Below are positions 47,169-60,103 of a stretch of 64,000 bases of DNA, in pieces. Each line of letters starts with the position of its first letter. Position 1 is the first letter of the stretch. The position numbers were made by a program, and so were the translations under genes. The stretch comes from Schistosoma haematobium (taxonomy: Eukaryota; Platyhelminthes; Trematoda; Strigeidida; Schistosomatidae), in NCBI RefSeq assembly GCF_000699445.3, contig NC_067199.1, positions 32,224,902-32,288,901 of the forward strand, read 5' to 3'. The notes under the pieces are model-generated. The model did no database searches and had not been told where the DNA came from. It saw only the letters and a program-made list of their open reading frames with translations.

Positions 47169-49937
47169 GTATGTAGTGTAATATAATACAACTTATTTGC
47201 TCATCAACTTCATACTGATTTATATATCTCGTATTTCGAATGGCATGTTATGGTTTCACTGATCGTTTTCAGTCAGTTTAATGTGCTGCCACCTCATTTT
47301 CCCAAATTCAAGTTCAAGGATCTGGGTCTGGAACTTAGTAGTCAACAGCTGAGTGTTAAGTAAACCGTAACACCACAATATGTCATGTGCTTAATCTTCA
47401 TGTTTCCAATTATCCTACCGCTAGTGAACAAAACGTCTGTATAACTGGAACAATTTCTGTTATACATAAGGGTTTCAGTTTTTAACGATATACATTTTAT
47501 GTGCTAAAAATGAGTGAATGAAGTTTTGATCAGAAGATGATAAAGTACATCATTATTTGTTTATGTGACTGAACTAGTGACATAAAACCCCGAATTGAGT
47601 TTTTTTCTCTATGCTTCGTTAAAAAAACAACATCATGTTTATAGGTGAGAATTCTTGATGCCTCATTTATGAACCTGAGAACCACTACAAACAATGTAGT
47701 TATGAACGAACTTCATGATCTCTTCTCATTTTGAAAACAAAGTAAAATGAATCACAAGTTAATCTTAAAGCCTTACCAAAGCCAGTACTTTTTAAGCTGG
47801 GATAGCTTAGGTTACCGTTAGGAATAGAGCTAAATTGGCAAATGCATAACCAATTTTATTTTGAACTATTTCGAAGCTTGTCTTGATAAAATTCCTATAC
47901 ACATTTCGCCTACTTATTCTTTTAACGAGTAGTAATGTGAATTTTCAAGATTTTCTTTGGATAATGATACTGCAGTTAATTCAGTTAATTTTCTGCCAAT
48001 AGAAATAATTCACTCTAGTATTTTATCGTCTGAAACACTGCTTCTCAAATACTTAGTTGGTTATGCAAAAATTACATATTGCTCCAAAACTAATTTTAAG
48101 GGAAGAATTTAAGGAGTCATTTATTTTAAACGGAATAGAAACTGACAGAATCAGAAAACACGTACAAATATGTTGAATTACCATTGAAAATTCTACTTCT
48201 TACTCTCTTGGCTAGATGACTAACCTGTCATATTAAGAGAATACTATTAAATTTTTAGGTCGTAGATTTTTAAGTTCTAAATCAATTTTAATACGAATTA
48301 TGAAAATGAATAAGTATCCTATCTGGGTGTACATAATCTTATACTTGTGTGTTTTATAATTCTTACGTTGTTGTTACTTATCAATAACCCTCTTATCATA
48401 GAACCGGTGAATTAACGGATTGCGTTCTATCGAGAAGTTTGTTATCATAACTGTTTACTATTATAGATCTAGTTTTAACTTGTTTAATGATTCAACTCCT
48501 AACAAATAAGCGGCTGTGTAGAAAAACTGTTTGATTTATTTCTTTACTACCAAAAATGTATGTTACATTCATGGATATTTGATTTCCGGATAATTTATCG
48601 ACTCAACACTATATTAAACCTAGGTTTGATGAGATGTAGACAAATCCAGTCAAGTGAATGTCATTTACAAAAAACAGGTTGACAATATACAGTATTTTAA
48701 AAGAGATATCATATACATGATGGATTTCTCTTCAACTTTATCAACTAAATACGACAAATTTGAATTTTGGACAAACTTGAGCTTTACATCTTACAGTTAT
48801 TCAAAAAATCTTCAATGGAATGTTAACTAAATTAATTCATGGCTTCATCCGTTCTCACACCTTAGTGACTGTAATGCAGTAGTACAATTACAGTCTCTTC
48901 GTGACTTGATCCAAGAGGTATGAATTCAGATTCTGACATTATGATGCTTGATTTCAGTTCTGGGACAACAAATCGGGCAGTTTTAGACGTCTATAAACGT
49001 TCGTTGACCAAATCTTCTAAAATAACCAAACGTGCCAGTTCCTAATACTATTTTCATGTATTTAAAGAAAGCAATTTTTCCTATCAGTAAGAAGGACTTG
49101 TAACATTTACACAAGTAATAAGCGAATTTATCTGTCTGCTAGCTCTTTCTTAAATTCTTCCATTGACTCAACAGTCATTTGCCTACCACTGGTGAACGTG
49201 ACTCTTTTACCTCAGGGTTTTAGAAATTGGCCTACTTACCTGCGAAGTTATCTTCTAAGATTAGTCCGTTTCAACATCTTATGCAGAAATAGTATGTGAA
49301 GCTGTCAAGTAGTTGCTTTAACACTGAGTTGCTAGGTTAATTCCAATACATCCGAGACCATAATTTGACATTTATCAACATGTAGCGTTGATAAAATATT
49401 GGACTTTCAATAGGCGCTTATATTGCATATCATTCTAGTTTATCCTACCTTACTAATGTTAGATGCTGACACTGGAGGCAGAATAAACGAATACGTGATC
49501 GATTATAAGTACTTTTGGATAATTTCTCGTGTATGAAGGGATTCGATGACTAGAAATGTTTATTTCGAAAATGTATTATTCGACGAATGAGGTTAATCTG
49601 TTGATAGAAATGTAAACATGACAATATAAAATTCTGTATCATATCACAACGTCATCTAATGTAGAAAACTGTCTTGAAAAATATTTTTTGACTAGACCAA
49701 ATAATAACACTAGTTCATAAAGTTACTGCTTGTCTGAAGTATAGCTATGCGGGTTTATTGAGATGATAAGAATTTGTTGTGAAGGCATACTTCAATTAAC
49801 TTAGTCTATCAAAGGAGTTTTTTTAGTTAAGTAATGGCGATATGTAGATTTTAAAAAAAATAATTAATTTGAATGGATGATAAGGAGAAGACAAAAGTAA
49901 ATTATCTGTCAACGTAAACCATCCGGTATTTTGCTCA
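47169..49937. other. AT-rich non-coding stretch
   Basis: No gene or matched repeat recognised; presumably 3' flank of the IQ gene followed by intergenic DNA. Confidence 0.35.
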
Positions 49938-50056
49938 TCCACGACCCCGTCTCGTGGGATGCGTACACAGGACCTATCAGTCTCGTGCGCGAGAGCTTAA
50001 CCTCTAACCACTGAGCCTCCATCCAAAGGTGTTAGTGTTTAACTTCAACTAATATC
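49938..50056 (-). mobile_element. TRH retroposon, tRNA-like head only
   Basis: On the minus strand: 'ttaaacactaacacctttgg', 'ggctcagtggttagaggtta', D-arm 'agctctcgcgcacgag', 'ggtcctgtgta' (B box damaged), then 'gggtcgtggatg'. It stops just before the hammerhead would begin. Confidence 0.65.
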
Positions 50057-50504
50057 AGTTATGTTCCTTTCGTATTACTAATTACTTAATGATGTAATAG
50101 TGTGCAGCAAATCGAAAAATATCTGATCTTATTCACCTACTAGTAATCCCTGACTAATCCGCACATAATATTTTCTGACAAAGAAAAATTAAGAATGCGC
50201 TTATAATTCATATGGTTTTAATAGTAGTTATGCAGATTTTCATTTATTTTCAACAAGTTAATGATTGGAGGCATATAATCAATCAACTCATTTTTGCCTA
50301 AATGTAACTAGTCGATCTATACTTTTAAATTATTTTGATTAATCAAGAATCTATCTTATATTAAACCGTAAAAATCATTCCTTGTCTGATAACTATTCAT
50401 ATCAATACTAATCTCCTCAATGTTGACATAATTTATTTGCGCATTTTTTGGATTTGTGTTATAGCATTCTAATTAATCCAGTATGACATCACATAAAAGT
50501 TATA

Positions 50505-50745
50505 ACATTAACACCGTTAGATGCTGGCTCAGTAGTCTAGAGGTTAAGCGTTCACAAACGAGATCGAAGTTCCTGGGTTTGAATCTCGTGAGCGGGATCG
50601 TAGATGCGCACTGCTGAGGAGTCCCATAATAAGAAGAAATGGCCGTTCAATGCTTCCAGATTTTCAATGATGATCTAACATCAATCGGTTCATGATCTCA
50701 ATCAACAAATTATAAAAATATCAATAAAATCTTTTGATAATTATC
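50505..50745 (+). mobile_element. TRH retroposon with hammerhead, left partner of a tail-to-tail pair
   Basis: Head: 'taacaccgttagatgctgg', A box 'ctcagtagtctagaggtta', B box 'gggtttgaatctcgtg'. The hammerhead (50608-50653) keeps GCACTG, CTGAGGA and GAAA, but stem II reads GTCC/AGAA and stem I has one A.C mismatch. The 3' flank runs on through an AT-rich segment that is alignable with the 61.8 kb inter-unit sequence ('aaaatct..tgataat.atcat'). Confidence 0.75.
50608..50653 (+). ncRNA. Hammerhead ribozyme, core kept, stem II weakened
   Basis: GCACTG - CTGAGGA - GTCC..AGAA - GAAA - TGGCCGT - T - CAATGC. The core bases before stem II and the GAA are intact; stem II cannot fully pair and stem III has lost its second pair. 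Activity doubtful. Confidence 0.55.
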
Positions 50746-50827
50746 ATTTTCAAAATTATTTTCTTATTTTTAATTGGTGAATAGTAAGTAAGTATTTCTT
50801 ATTAGCCATATGATATATTTCAATAGT

Positions 50828-50985
50828 TGAAATCGTGCGTTGATTGAAGCCAGATCACCATGGAAAACCTGAAAGCACTGGATGGCCGTTTCGTCCTAGT
50901 ATGGGACTTCTCAACAGTGCGGATCCACGATCCCACCCCCCGTGAGATTCGAACCCAGGACTTATCAGTCTCGCGCGCGTGTGTC
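50828..50985 (-). mobile_element. TRH retroposon, right partner of a tail-to-tail pair
   Basis: Minus-strand copy with B box GGTTCGAATCTC, hammerhead at 50875-50920 and the standard 3' flank ('ccatggtgatctggcttcaatc'). It breaks off in the anticodon region at the 5' side. Core reads TTGAGAA instead of CTGAGGA, while stems I (GCACTG/CAGTGC) and II (GTCC/GGAC) are perfect. Inactive core, good scaffold. Confidence 0.75.
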
Positions 50986-50989
50986 AATT

Positions 50990-53900
50990 AATTTTCTTAA
51001 AAGGAAAAAAGAATGATTTTCCATACCAATTAATCTTTATAAATATTCTACTTAAATCTTATTATTATTTTCTTTCTGAGAGTAAGAAAAATGCTTTATT
51101 CCCTTTTACCTTTTGTTTAATGTTTTATTGTATACATTGATATGAATACTTTTGTTATTTTGGATGTGAATAAAATTATCAATAAGGATTAACATGAAGA
51201 AATAGGTACTGATTGATAAATAGATAAATTCAATATATCAAGCGTGAAATCATTTCACTTTAATTCATTAATTATTATTTTGTTTGAGTGTATATGATAT
51301 GTTATGTAATTATTAAACTGAAAGTAATTGGAGTAAATATTGTTCTTTTTTTTGTAATACAAATACTAAGTAGATCATTGTCTTTTACCTATTCAATATT
51401 TATTCATCTTGTCATTCCATTCATTGATTGTATATATTTGTAAACAAATAACTGTTAATCTGTTCCCCCCTCAGTTTATATGCTATAACCACTGTAAACA
51501 TACTGTTTATAATTCAGTAAACTACTATTGATTTGAGAATTGCATGGTAATTCTGCATATGATTGTTTCTCTACAAAAAGATGTGACACGTGCCATTTTT
51601 GTGATATTTTTCCCTAAGTTATTTATATATATACTCACTAAATATAAATAATAACAATAAGCGAATGGTTCATTGTTCATTTCGTCTAATTAACTAACGT
51701 TTAATACGGTTCCAATCTAATATGAATTTAATTGGATTACTAAAGGAGAATGGTGCTAAGCGGATGATGTAGTCAGTCTCTTTCTGTCAGAATTGGATTA
51801 TTTTTAAGTCGAATAGATTATGACAATTTTAAATCTTTATACATTAATTGTCGACTGGATTTTATTCAATAAGAAAGTTGTTTTACGTAATGAATAGATA
51901 TTAAAGAAATTGTCATTCGTCTGAATAATAAAGGAACCATACTTTATCATGTCAAACCTTAAAATGTGATTAAAATCCTGTCAGCTAATTATAATATATA
52001 AATAGAATGATCATAGAAATACAATGATCCTATGAACGAATAGAAAGCTATAGATAACAGTCATACTCAAAGCTGAGAATAAATGGTTAGTTATTTGTTC
52101 TAGACGTAAAATTTAAACAATCTGGATTGACTTCACAACATTTTTCATGATCATCAGTTTGATTTGATATTATATAGTAATATACACATTCTAATTCATG
52201 AATTTACTCTTGCTATTTGCAAAGGCAAACAGGTTATTTATTATATTTATTACTACTGGCAAATTTTATCATTTATCTCTAGCTTCTTTATCGAAAATAT
52301 TCTGAAGATAATTTTAAAAAAACTGTATATTCACAAATTAAATCTATTATTTGGAAGAAGACTTATTAATTTTAGATGACAGAACTGTATATTTCAGCTG
52401 TACAATAATGTCTGAACTAATCCGGTCTCACTTATTCACCTATATTTGTCTAGTGTCAAATCAATCATAATGTAATTCTATGGTATTGACGGGAGTCTGA
52501 TTTAACACTGCTTTAGGTAATCAGTCCGTCACATGAAGGATGGTGATAGAAGTGTTAGAAATCTAATGTATCATACACTAACTTGAGTCGGCTTTGACAC
52601 TTGTGGTTTTTATCTGGGTATGAAACACTAGAGATGAGATAATTGAGAATGAAAATTTTCATCTTCAACAGATTTTAACTTTGGAAACTAGAAAAATAAA
52701 ACTGGCCCTGGTGCATGATCATCACTTAAACCATTATCCTAATGGGACCCCATATAAATCTAGAATGATCCAAATAACCGAATATGTGTACTTCAATGTG
52801 ACGAAGCGATGCGTTTTAACAGATACATTTCATCATAATGAACCTATTAATGACCATTGCTCTCTGGTTATGTAAATATCGATTGATAATTCATTTATGT
52901 AATGTGATAATTTGAAATGAAGGGTAGCTTTATTAGTTCTTTATTTATTAGTGGCGTCGCACATCCTATATAACTCATTGTATTAAAGAGGTGTTGATCA
53001 ATAACATAAATTAAACCCAATGATAAAAGTGTCTTAGATTCATTTAATTTTACTTAATCAAACAATGATATTGAATAAATACAACTATCTTTACAATGTT
53101 GTCGAATTATTTCTTGTGTATGTATTGAATATCTCATCTTATTCCAAATTTGTCTAAATTACAATACTGAATACTGACGTTTAATGTTTTCAAAAAGTAA
53201 GTGTTCCATCTATAACGAACAAAGTAATTCAGATTTCAACAGAAATTTAAGTTTATTATTATTGTCTTCTGTGGTTCTCTGGTAATTTTCATTGACTTTC
53301 ACTTCGAGATGACAGTTATTGTCAAAACGTACTTTTAGTGCATGCATATTCTATATACAACGCAGAAATCAGCTATTTGTTCTAAAAATAAGTGCTAACA
53401 TATTCAATATCAAACGATAAGAATAACTAATTAATGTGTAAATGATAAAGATTGTAACTTTTTTTTACTGTATGTACAAACAGTGGGTCACAAAAAGCGT
53501 AACGAAGACAGTCTATTGATCGGTTTTCATAGAATGACACAGTATGATACTTCCTTGCCTAAGAATATTTCCAGAAAACTCTAATAGACTATTAATTCAA
53601 TATTGGTCATCATTTTCGTTTATCTATTACAATGGAGAGAAGAAAAATGACATGTTTGTGTTTAATCATCTCTTCTTTTGTTTATATTCAACAAAGATTT
53701 TTTTATTTATTTGTTTATTTACGTATTTATTGAATAACTGAAGTATTCCTCCTTCTTTTCAGTTATATTTCATATTGCCAGAAGGAAACTGAGCTCTTTC
53801 TCTCTCTCCTATTCTTAACATTATCGGCATAAACATGACCATCATCATTCTCACCATTCTCAACTTATAAAGTCTCTTACTCAGGCTGAAACGTGATTTT

Positions 53901-53990
53901 AGATCAAATATTATCTGAGAATCTCACCTACTAAGTAGAAACAGCAGGAAATTGAAATTGATTCTTTCATCATTTAACACGTCTATGGGT
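50990..53990. other. AT-rich non-coding stretch
   Basis: No gene recognised; the ORFs at 52164, 52681 and 53544 are short, Ile/Leu/Phe-rich readings of AT-rich DNA without features. Confidence 0.35.

Positions 53991-53992
<2 letters not shown>

Positions 53993-54056
<64 letters not shown>
53993..54056. repeat. (AT)n microsatellite
   Basis: About 60 bp of uninterrupted alternating AT, able to form a cruciform; expected to be length-polymorphic. Confidence 0.95.
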
Positions 54057-54059
<3 letters not shown>

Positions 54060-54184
54060 TTCACATCAAGTGTATGCAAAGCCTGAGGGCTAAGTTAATG
54101 AATGAAGTGAGGAGAAATTATTTTATTTTGTCCACTCTTCTTGACACAGATTGGTTAATCATATTAAATAATAATTTTATTTTC

Positions 54185-54186
54185 AA

Positions 54187-54220
<34 letters not shown>

Positions 54221-54233
54221 GTAGTAGTAGTAG
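54185..54233. repeat. (TTA)n-(GTA)n microsatellite
   Basis: A TTA tract passing into four TAG/GTA units. Confidence 0.9.
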
Positions 54234-55294
54234 GGTGATTTCATAATCTTGACTAATATCCCTATAGATAATACAGAAGATTGTAATTAATTACACATGA
54301 GCGAAGAAGCATTGTTTTATTAGTTAGGCGTAACAATATATTGGAAAAAAAAGAAATAATGAGTAAGAGTGTCTCCCCACTGATTAAAAGAAAAAAAATA
54401 GTTCCGAAGCAAACTACTCTTTTTTTCTTATTTGTGAAAGTTTATTATAGTCATTCAAATAGACATATAATGGATTAGACATGGAGATAAATTCTATCAC
54501 ATGTAAGTATTAGATTAATAGTAAAGCTTGTTTCTTCTATATTTTATCAACCACTGGTAAGTATCCTTCACAACTAGACTTCAAACTATACCGAACTTGA
54601 TGGTTTTCTGAATAAAAGCGTACTTTGTAGATATCTAGGAATGATTCCTCTTGTGCCTTATCATTTAAGCCAATTATATTTAGGCTCTAATCATAGAGAA
54701 AAAGCCGCCTACATAGTTTATTAAATTCATTTGTGTTACGCACTGATTGAAACTAATTGTCACTTATTTCGATTTGTTTTTTGAATTAATATGTGTTATG
54801 TGTAAAATTTCAAGTCTCGGAACAATGTAGTCTTAAACTGTTTGATAGTGATATTTACAATTGCAAGGCTTCGATCGTTTTTAAATTGTAATATGGAAGA
54901 GGTGTTTAGTACACTTATTTATGTAGTCTTTGATAGATGATAAAACTTTGATAAGAATTATCTTCAAACTTATTTAAGCTATCTCCATGTTATGTAGAGA
55001 GGTGGCTTACTAAGTTAAAATTTTTATCATTTAACCAGTGACCTGCAGTTTCAAATATCATCTCAACATTGAATGGAGTAATTTTCTATTAATACTAGCA
55101 TTCACATAAATAATGTACTTCAAAGCTAAGAGGTTGGACGTTTACTTGATTAGTAAGTTGTAATACTTTAGAGCAAACTAACATTAGCGGCTAGAACTAT
55201 CAGTTAGGTAGACGGAGAAAATGTTATCCATTTTGTAACAAATGCTAGAAATGGTTACTCCTGTTTGCTTAAATTTTGGTCAATGATACTAACG
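54234..55294. other. AT-rich non-coding stretch
   Basis: No gene or repeat recognised. Confidence 0.35.
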
Positions 55295-55577
55295 ATGTGA
55301 ACACGAACTCATGTAAGAGAAACTAATTCATTGTTTAATGTCAAACTACAGAGTGCTTTCATAATATATATGAAAACCACACATTAAATATATTATTTCC
55401 ATATCTTCTTTCAGTTGTCCTCAACATGCTTGATAATTCTTTCAATTCTATTGTTATACTAATTGCTCTCTGTTTACATTCCTGTTCTTTTCAATTCAGT
55501 CTTCTGCTATAGGCATTCCACTTCTGATTAGTGTTACATACTACTTATATCTGTCAACATAAGTAGCATACACCGCA
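55295..55577 (+). repeat. Dispersed repeat R1, copy 6 (diverged)
   Basis: Starts TGTGAACACGAAC and ends CACCGCA. A perfect CTACTTAT/ATAAGTAG hairpin lies just before the end. Internal blocks ('cacattaaatatatta', 'ttcagttgtcct') are shared with the 12.8 kb copy. Confidence 0.55.
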
Positions 55578-57920
55578 CTTACAGTTACCGAATATTACCT
55601 TAGAAAGTTGTATATTTACCGAAAACTGCATGTCTTTTGCATAAAATACTAAAAATAATGTACATTTTTGCCATACTATATATTCTTTATAACCGATCTG
55701 TTGAATTCATAAGAATAAAGACGTTTCTGTATAAGAAATTTTCTCTTCAATGATGTCCTTTCCTTAAGCTGTACAATTGTGTTTATAGGTAATTTTCTAA
55801 ATATATTATTCTATAGTAAAATAGTAGACTTTTGAAAGATTATCAGAGATAGTCAAATTAATTCAAGTTTCTAGTGTAAAAGTCTATGAAGATGAAGTGT
55901 TGAACCATTTAATAAATTAATAAAAAACTGTCAAACGATATTAAGAGTTGAGTATAATAGTCTATAAATTGAACAGAATGTTATTTCAATACAGTTAAAG
56001 TGATCGAAAGTTTCAAGTATTGAATAAGACAGGTGTTGCGTAATTTAGCAAGGTGATAAAAAAAGGTTAAAAAAATTAGGTTTTATGATAGTTTCAGAGG
56101 GAATAAGAAATAAAAAACTTATACAATAAATGCAGAAAACAACTACCTACTTTACGAAGAGGGTGAAGAATAGGATAATAACTAGTATAAGATTTGTCAA
56201 GTTAAGAAGGATTCTAAGATTATGGAAGAATAAAGGATTGAGCATGGTTCTTTTGTACAGAAGTGGTGTTTGAAACAGTGGGTTGCTACAGCTTTGATTA
56301 TGCATAAATTCCTCGTCTAAAACTTTTTTTGAGCGATTTCTATTAACTTTGTAGATGATGATTCCTGTGGTGGCATGTGAACAGAGTTGATCACGTGTTC
56401 GAGGATTGAGTTTTCGATCGATTCCCATCCCACTTCAGATATTCATGTAAGGTAGTGCTCGAATATTCTTTCACAAAGTGCTTGATTTGTACGATTAAAT
56501 TTGATAATTTTGTAAAATTTCTATTTCACTATGGACTACTGCATATAAAAAAAGACAAGTCATAAATGCAACAATGGAGCTCAAGAAAACGACGTCGTTG
56601 AAAGAAAATTTTCTTACCTGCAAGGCCTTCATTATTTTTGATAAGTCAATGCACATAAGATTATTTACACTGATTGGTAATTGCTTACAATATTCATAAG
56701 TGTTTTTATTTGTTTGGTTATCTCACATTTTCTTTTAATTGCCGTTAAAAATTTAGTGTAGAATCTTCAGTTATATGTTTTACAGCCACAACTACTTTGC
56801 AAATATAGTAAACTACTGAGCATTTAACACAACAAATTTAAACTTAATTTCTATCCATTACAAATGTAGTCAAAATTTATGTTTATTATATTCGCAATGA
56901 AACTTTTGAAGACTAACTTTCAAGTAATAATTCTTACGCAATAACATTTGTGTGCTATTTATAGAGATTAATATCCTGTAACAAGTTAAAGTGCAGTACG
57001 TTTAGAGTTTATCTGTATTTCTTTGGTATTTCATATCCAGTTAAGGATGTTTTATTGTCATATGAAATTACTCTTCAAGATCTACCTGTAGTTAATTCAT
57101 ACGGTCTACATATGGCTAGTAGGAAACACTGAACCCTGTTGATAAACTTTCAGCAAAGTATCGCTGAAATTTTGAGTGAACGAATGTTCAGTAGTAGGAT
57201 TCGAAAGAGTGTCGTCCAGCTTCACAGTAAAACATGTTACTTCTGAGGTATTTCGCTATGATTGACACCTTATAAGTTTGAAATGTTAGCACTTACTTAT
57301 CAATAAGTAAAAACTGATGGCAAATTATCTAGTTCTACACGTTGATAGACAAATTTTACACAGAGGATTAGTAGGTAGCTATTTTGTGGATAACAAAAAC
57401 CCTTAGTTATCTCAGGATAAACATAGGGCTTTCAATTGGCGTCCAATGTTTAACAGTTGGTAATAACTCTCAGGACAAAAGCTTAAAAACATCTAACATG
57501 GGTGATTAATTAATTTAGAATAATTTTACTTACACAAATTTAGAACAGTTCAAATTGAAATATAGTAACTATGGAAGAAATTATGTATTCGTTTACAATA
57601 TACACACTACTAATCAGTCATTGAATAACATTTCTCATAATTTATGCAAAGCTGTTGAAATGATGAATGAGAGTAATAAGTCATAATGCAAAAGTCAACA
57701 CCAAAAAAGTGGGTACATTCAACTGATAAGTTCGGAATTCCATTGCTAGTCATACTACTCAAATGTTTAATTGTAATCTAATGAGATATATATAATATCA
57801 CTTTTATTCAATTAATTTTCTCTCTTTAATTTATAAATTATTTTTCGAATATATAAAAATCTATTTTCTTTTATAAAAAAATTTATAACTAAAAATCTCT
57901 TGTTCATTTCTTATTTATAG
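55578..57920. other. AT-rich stretch, possibly intron of the gene ending at 57977
   Basis: No recognisable exon. A minus ORF at 56147-56428 has no features that convince me. Confidence 0.3.
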
Positions 57921-57977
57921 GTATTGAAGCAAAGAGGTGAAGAAGAAGAACAACAACAACAACAACAATCAAAGTAG
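57921..57977 (+). CDS. Possible 3' terminal exon with Glu/Gln run
   Basis: A pyrimidine-rich stretch and acceptor ('ttcatttcttatttatag') precede VLKQRGEEEEQQQQQQSK and a TAG stop; the next hundreds of bases are AT-rich with trinucleotide repeats and contain AATAAA (58371), as a 3' UTR would. The Gln tract is encoded by (CAA)6. The frame choice is not forced, and upstream exons are unknown, so this is a suggestion only. Confidence 0.3.
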   Translation, partial: VLKQRGEEEEQQQQQQSK

Positions 57978-58154
57978 AAAAGTGTTAGTAGTGTTGAGTA
58001 TACAGGAAGTGCTGTACACTATTATTATCTAATACACGCAATCATTTAAATGGTTTATTCAATGCATACAATGTAGCATATAAATGTTTAAAACATTTTG
58101 TTTTATCACATTTGTTATAAACAAAAAAAAAAAGAAAAATAACCGGATGACATT

Positions 58155-58156
<2 letters not shown>

Positions 58157-58189
<33 letters not shown>
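58157..58189. repeat. (TAA)n microsatellite
   Basis: About 11 TAA units. Confidence 0.9.
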
Positions 58190-58388
58190 GAGTTTATTTA
58201 AAAACAATATACACAAATTAAGGTGAACAGTGTGATATAAGTAATAATGAAAATAAGGGGAAAAAGTTAAGATACTATTTATATTTACAATTAAGTGAAC
58301 TCATTTTGACGGAACTTTATTTTGTAATTACTTAACCAATTTTAAATGATTGAATAACATGAAATAAATCTACATAGATTATATTAAC

Positions 58389-58435
<47 letters not shown>

Positions 58436-58445
58436 GTAATAATAG
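58389..58445. repeat. (TAA)n microsatellite with interruptions
   Basis: About 15 TAA units followed by TAG/TAA mixture. Confidence 0.9.
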
Positions 58446-59171
58446 TCATTATAGTTTTAACAGTAGGGTTACTAAGTAAAAGTAACCGTAATTTCTTATA
58501 GTTTACACTTATTGTAAAGAATACACTTAGTTTTATCTGGTTGATAATTTCCTTATTTAAAATTTTATAAATAATATCAATTCAATAGATTCAATGTTGA
58601 TTTAGCCTTAGATAGTGTGATTAAACATTGAACAATATGATTCTTATTTGAAAAGATTATGTTAATAGTATTATTTATGATGAAGAAATGTTTTAGCATG
58701 TAATTTTATGCAACTTATAATTATTTTAATTCTTTTTGAATTATGAAAGTGTTTGTAATAGAAATTAGTGAAATGTTATGTTCTTTTCTTTTCTCTTCTC
58801 TTTTTTTTCTTTTCTTCTTTTTTCTTTTTTTGTTTTTTAATTTGAAATAGACAATGGGTGTAATGATGATTTTAATTACATTCCATGGAATACAATTAAA
58901 AATGTATAACTAAGTTGAAACATTAAACTTAATTATTGTGTTTAACATTCTGTTATGAAATAATTAATGACAATGGTGATTATTAAGTTACATGGAATAA
59001 ATATGAATAGAAATGTATATAGAGTTGTTATGTTATCTACAAAACAAAATTTAGTAGGTTTATTCATGTACATATGTTTATGTAAAACAAAAATAAACAA
59101 ACAAACAAATAGATCAAGATGAAAACTTCTTTTTGATTATATTATATAAGTATTCTAAAGTAAATTCATTT
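58446..59171. other. AT-rich stretch with polypyrimidine tract
   Basis: A C/T-only tract lies at about 58782-58840 and an AACA-type repeat at 59090-59109. No gene. Confidence 0.5.
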
Positions 59172-59280
59172 TGTATTGCTTACTTGAATCTTCCCATTGA
59201 TGTTTAGTACTGGGATTGACTAGTCTATTACTGGTATATATGCATACTGTGTGTATTGCCTTAATTTACAAGCATTCGAG
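59172..59280 (-). mobile_element. SM-alpha body fragment, inverted arm
   Basis: Reverse complement of the SM-alpha body at 59455-59580 ('cttgaatcttcccattg', 'gcatactgtgtgtattgcc'). With that segment it forms an imperfect 110-bp inverted repeat spaced by about 175 bp. Confidence 0.7.
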
Positions 59281-59339
59281 TCTTGGAGTGAACATTATTA
59301 TTATTATTATTGTTAATGATTTCATTCAATATTATATTT

Positions 59340-59600
59340 TGGTACAATATCGAATTCTCAGCACATCAACCCTAGGATGCAGGTACATCTAACTGACAAG
59401 TCTTAAATAGAACGAAGAGTGCATCCTGAATTCCACTGCTAAACATCATTGATCTTTGCTTGTAATACTTGTGAATTAAGGCAATATCGAGGCAATACAC
59501 ACAGTATGCACATATGCCAATAACAGACTGGTCAACTACAGTCCTAAATAACAATGGGAAGATACAAGTAAACAACACCAAATGAATATAACTTCACCTC
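59340..59600 (+). mobile_element. SM-alpha-type retroposon, first unit of a tandem pair
   Basis: 'ggatgcaggtacatct' leads into a hammerhead (59387-59432: AACTGACAAGTC.. AAATAGAACGAAGAGTGC ATCCTGAATTCC) in which stem II is weakened and GAAA has become GAAG. The body follows and runs to 'gaatataacttcacc', then straight into the next unit at 59601. Confidence 0.75.
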
Positions 59601-59725
59601 ATTGCACAAGCAGGTGGCTATCAGGACTCAGCAGCTAAGAAGATAATGCGATGGCGTTTGACGAGTCCCAAATAGGACGAAACGTACGACCTGTATTCCA
59701 CTGCTAGCCACTATCCAACTTTGCT
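59601..59725 (+). mobile_element. SM-alpha-type retroposon, second tandem unit, internally deleted
   Basis: Starts 'tcattgcacaagcaggtggc', with A-box region 'ctcagcagctaagaagataa' and 'gcgatggcgttt', which jumps directly to 'gacgagtcccaaataggacg' of the hammerhead. The B box and the 5' strand of stem I are therefore deleted. Stem II (GTCC/GGAC), GAAA and a minimal stem III (ACG..CGT) are perfect. It cannot cleave as an ordinary monomer because stem I is missing. Confidence 0.75.
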
Positions 59726-60092
59726 GATAATCTAAAGTAAAGTTGGTATTTATTTATTTACGCATTCACTATTATCGGGTACAGATATGTGTACATGATT
59801 TCAAGTCATAATCCAAGATCAAACTGAAATAGACTGAGATTGTTGGGTTCAATCTTGGGACTTAATAGCTAGAAATTGAACTGCGTAACTACTGAACTAC
59901 CGCTACCCAAACTTAGCGAAGAAATCTAATATATTTCTAATTAAAATAACTGGGGAAAAATTATCATTTAATTACAAATCTAAGTTTAGAATTAATGACC
60001 ACCTACTAATGTTTAAGACAATGTCTAAAGTTTACTCACGATAAAAATCAGAACCATTGAATTTTCATTCAATAATCTAAAAATATGAAACT
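59726..60092. other. Non-coding stretch with possible tRNA-like remnant
   Basis: 59800-59920 contains 'gttgggttcaatcttggga', a B-box-like motif, and 'ctactgaactaccgctaccc'. It could be a relic of an SM-alpha or other tRNA-derived unit; the orientation of the motifs conflicts, so I leave it unassigned. Confidence 0.3.
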
Positions 60093-60103
60093 TAAAGGCT
60101 TTA

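Noticed and set aside
54000..54056. CRISPR or other regular spaced arrays
   Set aside because: Only simple microsatellites are present; no spaced repeats of that kind in the window, and the DNA is eukaryotic.
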